The translations under genes were made by a program, and so were the position numbers. Below, in pieces: positions 1 through 8,729 of a DNA stretch of 64,000 nucleotides. Position 1 is the stretch's first letter. Every line of letters begins with the position of its first letter. The notes beneath the pieces were generated by a model that had not been told where the DNA came from, searched no databases, and was given only the letters and a program-made list of their open reading frames with translations. The stretch lies in contig NZ_CP108414.1 in NCBI RefSeq assembly GCF_035978755.1, forward strand, positions 2,728,001-2,792,000. Direction: 5' to 3'. The DNA comes from Streptomyces sp. NBC_01298 (GTDB lineage Bacteria; Actinomycetota; Actinomycetes; Streptomycetales; Streptomycetaceae).

Positions 1-903
1 ACCACCGCCCTCGGCGCCACCCTCGCCACCGAGCGCCAGGACAAGATCCTGGCCATCGACGCGAACCCCGACGCCGGCACCCTCGGCCGCCGCGTGCGCC
101 GCGAGACCGGGGCCACGATCCGGGACCTGGTCCAGGCGATCCCGTACCTGAACTCGTACATGGACATCCGCCGGTTCACCTCCCAGGCGCCCTCCGGTCT
201 GGAGATCATCGCCAACGACGTGGACCCGGCCGTCTCGACGGCCTTCAACGACGAGGACTACCGCCGCGTCATCGAGACGCTCGGCCGCCAGTACCCGATC
301 ATCCTCACCGACTCGGGCACCGGTCTCCTCTACTCCGCGATGCGCGGGGTCCTGGACCTGGCCGATCAGCTGATCATCATCTCGACCCCGTCGGTGGACG
401 GCGCGAGCAGCGCAAGCACCACCCTCGACTGGCTCTCCGCGCACGGGTACGCCGACCTCGTCTCGCGCTCCCTCACCGTGATCTCCGGCGTCCGCGAGAC
501 CGCCAAGATGATCAAGGTCGAGGACATCGTGCGGCACTTCGAGACCCGCTGCCGCGGTGTCGTGGTGGTCCCGTTCGACGACCACCTCGCGGCCGGCGCC
601 GAGGTCGACCTCGACATGCTCCGGCCCAAGACGCGCGAGGCCTACTTCAACCTCTCCGCCCTGGTCGCCGAGGACTTCATCCGCGCCCAGCAGCAGGCGC
701 CACAGAACCACTGGGGCCAGCCGCAGCCGCCCCAGCAGCCCTACCCGCAGCAGCCGCAGCCGCAGCCGCCCCACCAGCCCCAGCAGCAGCCCCCGTACGG
801 CCAGCAGCCCTACCCCACCCCCGGCCAGCCCTGGCCCCAGCAGCCCGGCCAGCCCCAGCCGCCCCAGCCCAACGGGCCCCCGCGCGACCCGCGCCTGGGC
901 TGA
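1..903 (+). CDS. MinD/ParA-like ATPase, 3' part
   Basis: The open frame enters from the left edge without a start, so the N-terminus and P-loop are missing. The visible part begins with a Rossmann-like segment ([14 protein letters not shown], about residues 17-30) carrying the aspartate of the deviant-Walker MinD/ParA fold. It continues with [24 protein letters not shown] and [11 protein letters not shown], all typical of the family. The last 65 residues are a Gln/Pro-rich tail. In Streptomyces and mycobacteria, MinD-like proteins with proline-rich regions often lie in type VII (ESX) secretion loci, so an ESX cluster may lie just to the left; this is inferred from family and remembered synteny. 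It converges on ribF across a hairpin at 957-1002. Confidence 0.85.
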   Translation, partial: TTALGATLATERQDKILAIDANPDAGTLGRRVRRETGATIRDLVQAIPYLNSYMDIRRFTSQAPSGLEIIANDVDPAVSTAFNDEDYRRVIETLGRQYPIILTDSGTGLLYSAMRGVLDLADQLIIISTPSVDGASSASTTLDWLSAHGYADLVSRSLTVISGVRETAKMIKVEDIVRHFETRCRGVVVVPFDDHLAAGAEVDLDMLRPKTREAYFNLSALVAEDFIRAQQQAPQNHWGQPQPPQQPYPQQPQPQPPHQPQQQPPYGQQPYPTPGQPWPQQPGQPQPPQPNGPPRDPRLG

Positions 904-956
904 CGGTGGGCGGCTGACCGCCGGCGGCTGACGGCCGGCGCAGCCCGCACACGCAC

Positions 957-1002
957 GAGGGCCCGTACCGCCCCCGGAATCCCCGGGACGGTACGGGCCC
1001 TC
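957..1002. terminator. Bidirectional terminator between the MinD-like gene and ribF
   Basis: A perfect 13-bp inverted repeat (957-969 GAGGGCCCGTACC with 990-1002) encloses a 20-nt loop between two convergent genes. It is symmetric, so it could serve either direction. There is no clear T-run, as is usual in Streptomyces. Confidence 0.75.
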
Positions 1003-1022
1003 GCCCGTCGGCCGACCGCTCG

Positions 1023-1979
1023 TCAGCGCTCCGCGTCGTACGCGTCCGTCAGCACCCGCGCGCGCTTCACGTCGTCGGCGATGGCCTCCAGCAGCCCGTC
1101 CAGCGACTCGAACTTCGCCATCCCGCGCACGTAGGCGAGGAAGTCCACGGCCACGTGCATGCCGTACAGGTCCAGCCCGACCCGGTCGATCGCGTACGCC
1201 TCCACGGTCCGCTCGGTCGCGTCGAACTGCACGTTCGTGCCGACCGAGATCGCCGCCGGCATCCGCTCGCCGTCCGCCGTCAGCCAGCCCGCGTACACCC
1301 CGTCGGCCGGGATCGCGGTGTGCGGCTGCGTCTCCACGTTCGCCGTCGGGTAGCCGAGTTCGCGCCCGCGCTGCGCACCGCGCACCACGATGCCTTCGAG
1401 CCGGTGCGGGCGGCCCAGGATCTCGGCCGCGCCGTCCATGTCGCCCTGCGCCACGAGCTTGCGCGCGAGCGTGGAGGAGAACGGCACGCCGCCGCCCGCC
1501 TCGCCGCGCTCCACCAGGTCCACGACCTCGACCTCGTAGTCGTAGGTGGCGCCGAGCTGCCGCAGGAACTCCACGTTGCCCGCGGCCTTGTGGCCGAAGC
1601 GGAAGTTCGGGCCCTCGATGACCGCCAGCGCGTGCAGCTTGTCGACGAGCACCTTCACGATGAAGTCGGCCGGGGACAGCTGCGAGAACTCCGCCGTGAA
1701 GGGCAGGATCAGCAGCGCGTCCACGCCCAGCCCGGCCATCAGCTCGGCGCGCCGGTCGTACGGGGCCAGGATCGGCGGGTGGCTGCCGGGGCGGACGACC
1801 TCGCTCGGGTGCGGGCTGAAGGTGACGACGACGGAGGGGACGCCGAGTTCGCGCGCCTTGGCCACGGCGCGTCCGATGATCAGCTGATGACCCCGGTGGA
1901 CGCCGTCGTAGGAGCCGATGGTGACGACGCCGCGTCCCCAGTCCTGGGGGATGTCCTCCAAGCCACGCCAGCGCTGCAC
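1023..1979 (-). CDS. ribF: Bifunctional riboflavin kinase / FAD synthetase
   Basis: Converts riboflavin to FMN and then FAD in the cytoplasm. The N-terminal FAD-synthetase domain shows VVTIGSYDGVHRGHQ (about residues 17-31), the HxGH-type nucleotidyltransferase motif, followed by VVVTFSPHPSEV. The C-terminal flavokinase domain shows RGRELGYPTANV and then DGVYAGW. The frame is open further upstream, but GTG at 1979 is preferred: a GAGGAG Shine-Dalgarno lies 8 nt upstream and the protein (318 aa) then begins with the usual QRWRGLEDIP. It is the last gene of the leftward translation-factor neighbourhood, downstream of the large protease-like gene. Confidence 0.95.
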   Translation of the reverse strand: MQRWRGLEDIPQDWGRGVVTIGSYDGVHRGHQLIIGRAVAKARELGVPSVVVTFSPHPSEVVRPGSHPPILAPYDRRAELMAGLGVDALLILPFTAEFSQLSPADFIVKVLVDKLHALAVIEGPNFRFGHKAAGNVEFLRQLGATYDYEVEVVDLVERGEAGGGVPFSSTLARKLVAQGDMDGAAEILGRPHRLEGIVVRGAQRGRELGYPTANVETQPHTAIPADGVYAGWLTADGERMPAAISVGTNVQFDATERTVEAYAIDRVGLDLYGMHVAVDFLAYVRGMAKFESLDGLLEAIADDVKRARVLTDAYDAER

Positions 1980-2035
1980 TGTGACCGCTCCTCGCCCGAA
2001 CCCTTTAGGCCCTGTCCTGATTGCCGATTGCAGGT

Positions 2036-5000
2036 CTAAGACTGCCATGCCGGTGCCCGCTGCCCATCATCGGCGTCGTCCGGCGCGGACGCGCTCCGGG
2101 ACGCACTCGCGGACGCGCTCGCGGACGCGCTGTGAGCGAGGGTCTCGACGGTCCGGCGCGCGCCCGGTCCCAGCAGCGCCGCCGCCTCCTGCGGCGCCCG
2201 CTCCAGCCAGCGGGCCACGAGCGCGCGGAAGGCCGGTTCGGCCCGCGCCAGCTCGACCGTGCGCCGCTCGAAGACCGCCGGCCCGCCCGGTGTCCCCAGC
2301 AGTTGCCGGCCGGTGCGCCGCAGCAGGTCCCGGGTACGGTCCGGCGGCGCGCCGGCGGCCGCGCCCGCCGCCAGCGCGCCGAGGAAGGCGTCGAGCACAT
2401 ACGGATCGAGCTCCTCGCGGAGCAGCGCCTCGGCCAGTTCGCCGCGGAGCGTGTACGAGGACTCCGTGCCCGGGGCGGCCAGTACGCGGGCCAGCGCCGC
2501 CCGGACCGGGGGCGGACCGGAGCCCAGCAGGTCCCGTACGAGCGGGCGGAGCACGGGGGCGGCGGCCAGACCCTGTTCGAGCCGCCGCTCCACGAACTCG
2601 GCGGCGTGCGCCGCGTCCTGCGGGTGCCGCGCGAGGTGGTCCCGTACGAGGTCGGCCGCGCGCCGCGCCAGACCCGGCGTGGTCAGCGCGGCCAGCGCGC
2701 GCACCACCTCCCCGTCGGCCCGCTCCCGCAGTGCGGCGAACACCGCGTCCGGGTCGGGCAGCACGGGGAGCGCGGCCACCAGCGCGGCGGCGGGCAGCCG
2801 CCGGCCGGGCACGGGGTCGCGGAAGCAGGCGAGGGCCTCGGGGAGGTAGCGGGCCCGGACCTGGGGGTCGCGGAGCAGGATCCCGAGGGCGCTCCCGTGC
2901 AGGGAGGCGTCCGCGGGGCGGGCGAGGAGGGCCTGCGCGGCGTAGCGCAGCAGCTCGCGGTCGGCGGGGGTGCGTACGTGCGGGGCGGTGAGCGGCCCGT
3001 ACGCGGCCGCCGCGACCCGGCGGCCGGGCCGCTCGTCGTGGGCCCAGCGGTCCACGGCCCGGCTGAGGGCGGAGGGCTCGTCCTCGGCGAGTACGGCGAG
3101 CAGCTCGTCGGCGCGGGGGTGCGCGGCGGTGACGAGCGCTTCGGCGAGGTCGTCGACGGCCAGGCTGCGATGGGTGTGCAGCAGGGCCTGTGCGGCGGTG
3201 GCGACGGTGGCCCCGGGCCGCCCGAGCAGCCGCCGCTCGTCGCGGAACCAGCCGCAGAGCAGCGGCTGCACCAGGTGCGGTGCCCGGACCAGCCGCCGGG
3301 CGGCGGCGTCGAGGAGCCGGTGGTCATGGGGCACCAGCCGCCGCAGCAGCTCGAACCGGTCCTCCTCGGCGAGGCGCAGCCGGCTCCAGAACCACACCCC
3401 GAACTCCCCCTCGTCCTGGCCGCCCTCACCGGGTGCGGTGGTCCCGCCGGACCCGGTGCCGCCGACGCCGCAGGTGGCAGCCGCCCCGGGACGGACGGGC
3501 CCGGCCAGCGCATCGGGCCCACCGGCCGCCGGCACTCCACCCTGGGCGGGAATCCGCGGCTGCCCGGTGCCACAGGGCCCCGCCCACGCGGCGATGTCCG
3601 CCGGCCCCAGAGTGCCCGCGTACGCGGCGGACCCGGCCGACGCCGAAGGCACCACGACCGGCGCCGGGCGAGGCAAGTCCATCCCGGGAGCCCCGGCGTC
3701 CACGCCGGACCCGGCCGATGCCGAGGGTGCAGCCACCGGCGCCGGGCGGTGCAGGTCCGCCCCGGGAGGCCCCGCATACCCGGCGGAGCCAGCCCATTCC
3801 GGGGATCCGGCCACTGGTGCCGGGCGGGGCAAGTCCATCCCCGAAGTCCCCGCACACCCGGCAGACCCGGCCGACGCCGAAGGCGCCACGACCGGCGCCG
3901 AGCGCGGCAAGTCCACCCCCGAAGTCCCCGCACACCCGGCAGACCCGGCCGACGCCGAAGGCGCCACGACCGGCGCCGAGCGCGGCAAGTCCACCCCGGG
4001 AGACCCGGCGTCCGCGGCGGAGCCGGCCGGTGTCGGGGCCGGGCGCGGCGGGTCCGCCCCCGGAGGGGTGCCCTGCGCCGGAGCAGGACGGGGCCGGGAC
4101 AGGTGCTCGGCCAGGGCGTGCAGGACCGGCAGGTACGGCGTGGCGTCGGGGGCGCGCAGCAGGGTCTCGCCGATGAGACGGGCGGCCCACCAACCCGCCT
4201 CCGGGCCGTCGGCTCCGTCGAGCAGGGCCACGAGCCGCTCCAGCGCGGCTGCCCGCTCCCCGGGCGGCAGCAGACGCACGCCCTCCAACACGGGACCGAT
4301 GCGGTGACGGGGGACGTCCCGACCCAGGGTGTCGAGGGCCACCGGGAGGTCCAGGTGCGCGGCCTGCAGCCAGTCGGCGAGCTCCTCGTGGGCGAAGCGG
4401 TAGCCCTCGCCGGCCGGCACCAGCAGCCCCTCCGTGAGCACCGCGGAAGCCCACCCCGACCGCCAGGGGAACAGTTCCTCGAAGGAGGCCCGGTCCAGCT
4501 GTCCCTGACCCGGCCCCAGACACCGCCGGGCGGCTTCGTGCACCCGCCCGGCCACCCGCGCGGCCAGCCGGCCCACCCCGGGCCCGTACACCCCGGCCGC
4601 ATCCGGCCCGGCCACGCCCGGCCCACCCGCGTACGGCCCCGCCGTGTCCTGCCCACCCGCGTACGACTCAGCCCTGCCCCACTCACCCGAATCCGGCCCG
4701 CCCGAATCCGGCCCACCCGCCCCCGGCCCACCCGCGCCCGGCCCGTCCGCATACAGCCCGCCCGTACCCGGCCCGCCCGCGTACGGCCCCGCCATCCCCC
4801 ACCCGCCCAAATCCGGCCCACCTGAATCAGGCCCACCCGTAGCCGGCCCGCCCAGGAAGGGCGCGGCCGTACCCCGCCCGCCCCCGAACGGCCCGGCCGC
4901 GTCGCATCCGTCCGTCTCCCAACCGTGCGGCCCGCCCCCGGCGGCCGGGTTCGCGGCCGCGGCGCGGCTGTGGGGCTCGGGGAGGGTGGCGGATGCGCGG

Positions 5001-6484
5001 ACGGCCACGCGCAGGCACAGCAGGGCCAGGTGCGCCGCGAAGACCTCGTCACGGGACGGACGGCCCGCGGTGACCCCGGCCGCGCGGATCTCCGCGAGCA
5101 GCCGCAGGGTGAGCGGGTGCCGGGCGTCGGAGTCGGCGACGGCCCCGGCCGGGATGCCCAGCCGGGTCCGGGCCCGCTCCGCTTCCTCGGGGGTGAGGTC
5201 GCCGACCGGGACAGCGGGCGGCAGCCGACGGGCCGGCCGGGCCGGGATCCGGAGCATCCGCGGCGGGTAGAGCTGCCCGGCCGACTCCCAGTGCTCGGGG
5301 CGGGCGGCCACGGCCAGCCGGGCCCCGGTCGCCTCCAGCCAGGCGGCGGTGGCGCCGGTCCACGGCCCGGCCCGCCCCGCGAGCCGCGGCGGCATCTCCT
5401 CGGGCCCGTCCAGGACGACGAGCAGGGGCCGCCCGGCCGAGGCCACGGCCGAGGCCAGCGCCGAGGCCGATGCCGGGTCGGGGCCCCCGTCGGGGCAGCC
5501 GTCCGGCCCCGGGGCGGCGGCCGGAACCTCCAGGATCCGTCCCGCCTCCGCCAGGGCCCGCGCCACCGCGTCGGCCAGCGAGGTGTCGTCGGCCCGCAGG
5601 TCGGCGCCGCGCAGCCAGAGGGTCGGGGCCGGGTGGGGGCCCCGGGCGCGGCGGGCCGCCAGCGCGGCGAGGGCGGTGGTGCGGCCGGTCCCGGGACGGC
5701 CGACCAGCGCGAGGACCCGGTGATCCCCGGCGGCGAAGGCGTCCAGTTCGGCGGCGATCTCCGGGCGGTCCACCGGCTCCGGCCCACCAGTGGCGAGGGC
5801 CGCGCCCAGGGTGGTGCCGGTGAGCTGGAGGGCTCCGGCGAGGTTCAGGTCGGCGCCGAAGCCCGGCACGGTCGCGGCGTTGCGTTCCAGCAGCGCGGCG
5901 AGGGGTCCGCTCGGATCGGCGGCGGCCGCGGCCGCCAGGGGCACGGCGAAACCCCCGGAGCGGTGCTCCGCCCGCAGAGCGGTGCACAGGACCGCGAGCA
6001 CCGCTCCGGTTACGGCGTCCAGCACCGGGCCCCCGCAGGCCTCGCCGCCGAGCCGCAGCGCGTCGCGGCCGTCGGTCCCGATGGCCAGTTCCAGCGCGGC
6101 CGGGAGCAGGTGCAAACCGTCGGTCGCGACCCCAGCCGCGTAAGTGGTCTCGGCCGAGCCGAGCACCCGTGCCTGGCGCCAGCCCCGCGCGGACAGCCGT
6201 ACGTACGTCCCGGGAACGATCACCCCGCGCGGCGCGACCGGCAGCGGCCGCACCCCGAGCCCGTCGCTGCGTACGAGCGCCAGCCCCAGCTCCGGCAGGG
6301 CCGTCACGTCCGAGGCCCCGGCCCGCCAGGTCCGCTCCCCCGGCCCCGGCCCGTGCAGGACCATCCGGGCCAGTCCGTCCACCGCCTCGTGGCTGGTGAG
6401 CACCGTCCCGCGGTCGTCCGCGACGAAGCCGCTCCCCCGCGGCCGTCCGGCGAGATCGCAGATCCTGATCAGTTCCGCCGTCAC
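2036..6484 (-). CDS. Large trypsin-like / NTPase-like multidomain protein
   Basis: A 1482-aa protein of unknown role. Residues 1-190 look like a trypsin-fold domain: TSHEAV with H32, GLALVR around 67-72 where DLALVR is expected, and EACGGPV at 148-154 where GDSGGP is expected. The putative nucleophile is therefore Cys150 and the acidic residue is lost. A central NTPase-like domain has VGRPGTGRTT (261-270), a P-loop with Arg268 in place of lysine, and a Walker-B-like LLVVLDG ending near 360. A Gly-rich pentapeptide region (about 541-638) and a 26-aa repeat block (about 818-961) separate it from a long helical C-terminal half. The GTG start has a GGGGAG site 7 nt upstream. The layout resembles protease-STAND proteins of actinobacteria. 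Whether it is active is unknown. Confidence 0.8.
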   Translation of the reverse strand: MTAELIRICDLAGRPRGSGFVADDRGTVLTSHEAVDGLARMVLHGPGPGERTWRAGASDVTALPELGLALVRSDGLGVRPLPVAPRGVIVPGTYVRLSARGWRQARVLGSAETTYAAGVATDGLHLLPAALELAIGTDGRDALRLGGEACGGPVLDAVTGAVLAVLCTALRAEHRSGGFAVPLAAAAAADPSGPLAALLERNAATVPGFGADLNLAGALQLTGTTLGAALATGGPEPVDRPEIAAELDAFAAGDHRVLALVGRPGTGRTTALAALAARRARGPHPAPTLWLRGADLRADDTSLADAVARALAEAGRILEVPAAAPGPDGCPDGGPDPASASALASAVASAGRPLLVVLDGPEEMPPRLAGRAGPWTGATAAWLEATGARLAVAARPEHWESAGQLYPPRMLRIPARPARRLPPAVPVGDLTPEEAERARTRLGIPAGAVADSDARHPLTLRLLAEIRAAGVTAGRPSRDEVFAAHLALLCLRVAVRASATLPEPHSRAAAANPAAGGGPHGWETDGCDAAGPFGGGRGTAAPFLGGPATGGPDSGGPDLGGWGMAGPYAGGPGTGGLYADGPGAGGPGAGGPDSGGPDSGEWGRAESYAGGQDTAGPYAGGPGVAGPDAAGVYGPGVGRLAARVAGRVHEAARRCLGPGQGQLDRASFEELFPWRSGWASAVLTEGLLVPAGEGYRFAHEELADWLQAAHLDLPVALDTLGRDVPRHRIGPVLEGVRLLPPGERAAALERLVALLDGADGPEAGWWAARLIGETLLRAPDATPYLPVLHALAEHLSRPRPAPAQGTPPGADPPRPAPTPAGSAADAGSPGVDLPRSAPVVAPSASAGSAGCAGTSGVDLPRSAPVVAPSASAGSAGCAGTSGMDLPRPAPVAGSPEWAGSAGYAGPPGADLHRPAPVAAPSASAGSGVDAGAPGMDLPRPAPVVVPSASAGSAAYAGTLGPADIAAWAGPCGTGQPRIPAQGGVPAAGGPDALAGPVRPGAAATCGVGGTGSGGTTAPGEGGQDEGEFGVWFWSRLRLAEEDRFELLRRLVPHDHRLLDAAARRLVRAPHLVQPLLCGWFRDERRLLGRPGATVATAAQALLHTHRSLAVDDLAEALVTAAHPRADELLAVLAEDEPSALSRAVDRWAHDERPGRRVAAAAYGPLTAPHVRTPADRELLRYAAQALLARPADASLHGSALGILLRDPQVRARYLPEALACFRDPVPGRRLPAAALVAALPVLPDPDAVFAALRERADGEVVRALAALTTPGLARRAADLVRDHLARHPQDAAHAAEFVERRLEQGLAAAPVLRPLVRDLLGSGPPPVRAALARVLAAPGTESSYTLRGELAEALLREELDPYVLDAFLGALAAGAAAGAPPDRTRDLLRRTGRQLLGTPGGPAVFERRTVELARAEPAFRALVARWLERAPQEAAALLGPGARRTVETLAHSASASASASASRSASAPDDADDGQRAPAWQS
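3600..4030 (-). repeat. In-frame 78-bp (26-aa) tandem repeats
   Basis: About five copies of a 26-residue unit rich in Ala, Ser, Gly and Pro, with a DLPRSAPV-type core, lie inside the protease/NTPase-like gene. The two copies nearest 3840-4000 are almost identical, which implies recent duplication; the outer copies have diverged. It is probably a flexible linker. Confidence 0.85.
4570..4860 (-). repeat. In-frame Gly-Gly-Pro pentapeptide-like repeats
   Basis: A low-complexity segment in the same gene encodes short degenerate units of the form AGGPxxGGP. It lies just after the NTPase-like domain and separates it from the following helical region. Read on the plus strand it gives proline-rich nonsense frames. 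Confidence 0.75.
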
Positions 6485-6711
6485 CGCACCACTCCCCGCC
6501 GCGCGTGCCCCGTAGCCACGACCGTAGGCAGGTGAAGATCAGCGGGAACAGCACGCGTGGCGAAAGCGCCCCCTTACGCTCCCTCCATTCACTCCGAGCG
6601 CCTGCTCGGACGGGTGAATAAGGGGGTCCGGATGGATAGAGACCTATCCGAGGGGGGTCGTGGAGCGGCGAGCAGCAGCGGTCCCTGTGCGCTCGCCGCT
6701 CCACGTCGAAG

Positions 6712-6788
6712 CAACACCGACCGGGCCAAGCAACACCGGCCGGGCCAAGGAACACCGGCCGGGCAAACGAGAACCGGCCGGCCCGAAG
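6712..6788. repeat. Four tandem 19-20 bp repeats
   Basis: Units begin at 6712, 6731, 6750 and 6769. The core is CAACACCGGCCGGGCCAAG with a few substitutions. The last unit forms the left arm of the hairpin at 6774-6797. Function unknown. Confidence 0.8.
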
Positions 6789-6797
6789 GCCGGCCGG
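6774..6797 (-). terminator. Probable terminator downstream of truB
   Basis: A perfect 9-bp stem (CCGGCCGGC, 6774-6782, with 6789-6797) and 6-nt loop lie about 60 nt past the truB stop on the leftward strand. It is GC-only, without a U-tract. Confidence 0.6.
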
Positions 6798-6807
6798 CGA
6801 ATCGCCT

Positions 6808-6858
6808 CAGCGGAACGCGTAAGCGGAACACGTCAACGGAACAGATCAGTGGAACGGA
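6808..6858. repeat. 13-bp tandem repeats at the truB 3' end
   Basis: Four GGAAC cores are spaced exactly 13 bp apart, directly downstream of the truB stop codon. The intervening 8 bp vary. Similar short arrays sit at the 3' ends of four other genes in the window. Confidence 0.7.
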
Positions 6859-7767
6859 TCAGGCGAAGACCGCGAGCGACTTCGCCTTGCCGCCCTTGCT
6901 CTCGACGAGGCCGAGCAGCTGCCCGTCCGGCCCGTAGACCGCGACCGCCTTGCCGGGCTCGTACTCGTCCGGCATGTCGATCCGCACGCCGTTCGCCAGC
7001 AGCGACGCCCGCCGGGCGTCGAGCTCCCAGCGCGGGAACGCGGCAGCCGCCGCGTCGCCGATCGGCATGACGGTCAGCTCCTCCTGGAGCTGGTCGAGCG
7101 TGCGCGCCCGGTCGATCTTGTACGGGCCCACCCGCGTGCGCCGCAGCGCCGTGAGGTGCCCGCCGACGCCGAGGTCGGCGCCCAGGTCCCGCGCGAGCGC
7201 GCGGATGTACGTACCGCTGGAGCAGACCACGGAGACGACGAGGTCGACGACCTTGGTGCCGTCCTCGGCCTCCGCCTCCCGCATGTCGTACACCTGGAAC
7301 GAGGAGACGGTCACCGGGCGGGCCGGGATCTCGAACTCCTCGCCGTCGCGTGCGCGCTTGTAGGAGCGCACGCCCTTGATCTTGATGGCGCTGACCTTGG
7401 ACGGGACCTGCATGATCGCGCCGGACAGCTTGGCGATGCCCGCGTCCACGCCCTCCCGGGTGACCCCGGTGGCGTCCGTGGAGGAGGTGATCTCGCCCTC
7501 GGCGTCGTCCGTCAGGGTGTTCTGGCCCAGCCGGATGGTGCCGAGGTACTCCTTCTCCGTGAGCGCGAGGTGGCCGAGGAGCTTGGTGGCCTTCTCGACG
7601 CCCAGGACCAGCACGCCCGTAGCCATCGGATCGAGCGTGCCGGCGTGGCCGACGCGGCGGGTCTTGGCGATCCCGCGCATCTTGGCGACCACGTCGTGCG
7701 AAGTGAAACCGGACGGCTTGTCGACGATGACCAGGCCGTCCGGCGTCTTCCCTGCGTTGGTGCTCAT
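6859..7767 (-). CDS. truB: tRNA pseudouridine-55 synthase
   Basis: Makes pseudouridine at position 55 in the T loop of tRNAs. The catalytic aspartate is in GHAGTLDPMATGVL (about residues 41-54), and the KxYxG-type strand (EKEYLGTIRLG) follows. At 302 aa it has normal family length and includes the C-terminal PUA-like extension. Its ATG overlaps the rbfA stop by one base (TAATG), so the two are translationally coupled at the end of the nusA-infB operon. Confidence 0.97.
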   Translation of the reverse strand: MSTNAGKTPDGLVIVDKPSGFTSHDVVAKMRGIAKTRRVGHAGTLDPMATGVLVLGVEKATKLLGHLALTEKEYLGTIRLGQNTLTDDAEGEITSSTDATGVTREGVDAGIAKLSGAIMQVPSKVSAIKIKGVRSYKRARDGEEFEIPARPVTVSSFQVYDMREAEAEDGTKVVDLVVSVVCSSGTYIRALARDLGADLGVGGHLTALRRTRVGPYKIDRARTLDQLQEELTVMPIGDAAAAAFPRWELDARRASLLANGVRIDMPDEYEPGKAVAVYGPDGQLLGLVESKGGKAKSLAVFA

Positions 7768-8243
7768 TACGCGGATGCGTCCCCGTCTTCGTCGGCGACG
7801 TCGTCAGCTTCGGCGTCGTCCTCGTCGGGCTTCTTGTACGGGTCGGCGTCGCCGGCGTACTTCGCGCCCGAGGAGACCTCGCGCACCTGGGCGTCGGAGG
7901 TCCGCGCCTTCTCCAGGAGGTCCTCGATGCTCTTGGCGGTCTCCGGAAGGGCGTCCGCCACGAACGTCAGGGTCGGCGTGAACTTGGTCTGCGCCGCCCG
8001 GCCGACCGCGGAGCGAAGTACGCCCTTGGCGCTCTCCAGACCCGCTGCCGCACTGACCCGCGCCTCGTCGTCGCCGTACACCGTGTAGAAGACCGTGGCC
8101 TCCCGCAGGTCGCCGGTGACCCTGGTGTCCGTGATGGTCACGTGCGTACCGAGGCGGGGGTCCTTGACGCCGCGCTGCAGCTTCTCGGCCACCACCTCCC
8201 GGATGAGGTCCGCCAGCTTCTTCGCCCGCGCATTGTCGGCCAC
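7767..8243 (-). CDS. rbfA: 30S ribosome-binding factor A
   Basis: A small KH-like protein that matures the 16S rRNA 5' end and the 30S subunit. The family pattern is visible: ARAKKLADLIREVVAEKL at the N-terminus, DPRLG, then VTITDTRVTGDLREATVFYTV. The C-terminal 30 residues are an acidic Asp/Glu/Ala tail, common in actinobacterial RbfA. The GTG start has AAGGAG 8 nt upstream. It overlaps truB and follows ylxP. Confidence 0.96.
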   Translation of the reverse strand: MADNARAKKLADLIREVVAEKLQRGVKDPRLGTHVTITDTRVTGDLREATVFYTVYGDDEARVSAAAGLESAKGVLRSAVGRAAQTKFTPTLTFVADALPETAKSIEDLLEKARTSDAQVREVSSGAKYAGDADPYKKPDEDDAEADDVADEDGDASA

Positions 8244-8272
8244 TGGTCCGTCTCCTTCTTAAAGTCTTGCGG

Positions 8273-8566
8273 TCAGTCTTCATCACCGTGGAGCCGCCGT
8301 CGTACCGACAGCAGTTCCACTTCCGGACGTGCCGCGACCAGCCGCTCGCAGCGGTCCAGTACATCCGAGAGGAACCCCGTGTCCCCACTCACCAGAGCGA
8401 CCCCTATACGGGCCCTGCGGTGCAGGTCCTGGTCGCCCACTTCGGCCGCGCTCACAGAGAACTTGCGCTGGAGCTCGGCCACGATGGGCCGGACGACGGA
8501 GCGTTTCTCCTTCAGCGAGTGAACGTCGCCGAGGAGCAGATCGAAGGACAGAGTCCCCACGTACAT
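8273..8566 (-). CDS. DUF503 (YlxP-like) protein
   Basis: A 97-aa protein with the DUF503 pattern: MYVGTLSFDLLLGDVHSLKEKR at the start (quoted in part; the key element is HSLKEKR), then FSVSAAEVGDQD and RARIGVALVSGD. The family is found with rbfA and infB in Gram-positive bacteria; its function is unknown, probably linked to ribosome or RNA metabolism. It ends 29 bp before rbfA. Confidence 0.93.
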   Translation of the reverse strand: MYVGTLSFDLLLGDVHSLKEKRSVVRPIVAELQRKFSVSAAEVGDQDLHRRARIGVALVSGDTGFLSDVLDRCERLVAARPEVELLSVRRRLHGDED

Positions 8567-8650
8567 GCAGTTCCGGATATCCCGCCGGTGCGGGTTCGGT
8601 GGCCTGCCGGCCGTCGCGCGGCAGGGTCATCAGAACCGTACACGCAACGG

Positions 8651-8689
8651 CCGGGGCCGATCGACGGATATTCCGCCGACCGGCCCCGG
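8651..8689 (-). terminator. Hairpin between infB and ylxP
   Basis: A perfect 9-bp stem (CCGGGGCCG, 8651-8659, with 8681-8689) and a second inner stem (CGGA/TCCG) lie about 40 nt past the infB stop. It probably terminates or attenuates transcription into ylxP-rbfA-truB. Confidence 0.65.
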
Positions 8690-8729
8690 TGTTACAGCTA
8701 CCTACGACACGGTGCGAACCGCCTCGCGC

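Larger units (their letters stand above)
6485..6858. other. 374-bp intergenic region dense in hairpins and repeats
   Basis: No gene is seen. It lies between truB and the protease-like gene, both leftward. From left to right: an arm pair CCCCCTTA/TAAGGGGG (6569-6576 with 6619-6626) enclosing TTCAC/GTGAA and a perfect 7-bp hairpin (6593-6599 with 6604-6610); GGATAG-agac-CTATCC (6634-6649); a perfect 14-bp stem (6660-6673 with 6691-6704); four 19-bp tandem units; a GC-rich terminator-like hairpin; and 13-bp repeats. The left half probably includes the promoter and leader of the protease-like gene. Confidence 0.7.

Noticed and set aside
3600..4030. CRISPR array
   Set aside because: Units are contiguous without unique spacers, stay in frame and encode a 26-aa protein repeat.
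2021..4825. Long plus-strand open frame opposite the protease-like gene
   Set aside because: It mirrors the repeats of the minus-strand gene, is extremely Arg/Pro/Gly-rich, and codon-position GC bias favours the minus strand.
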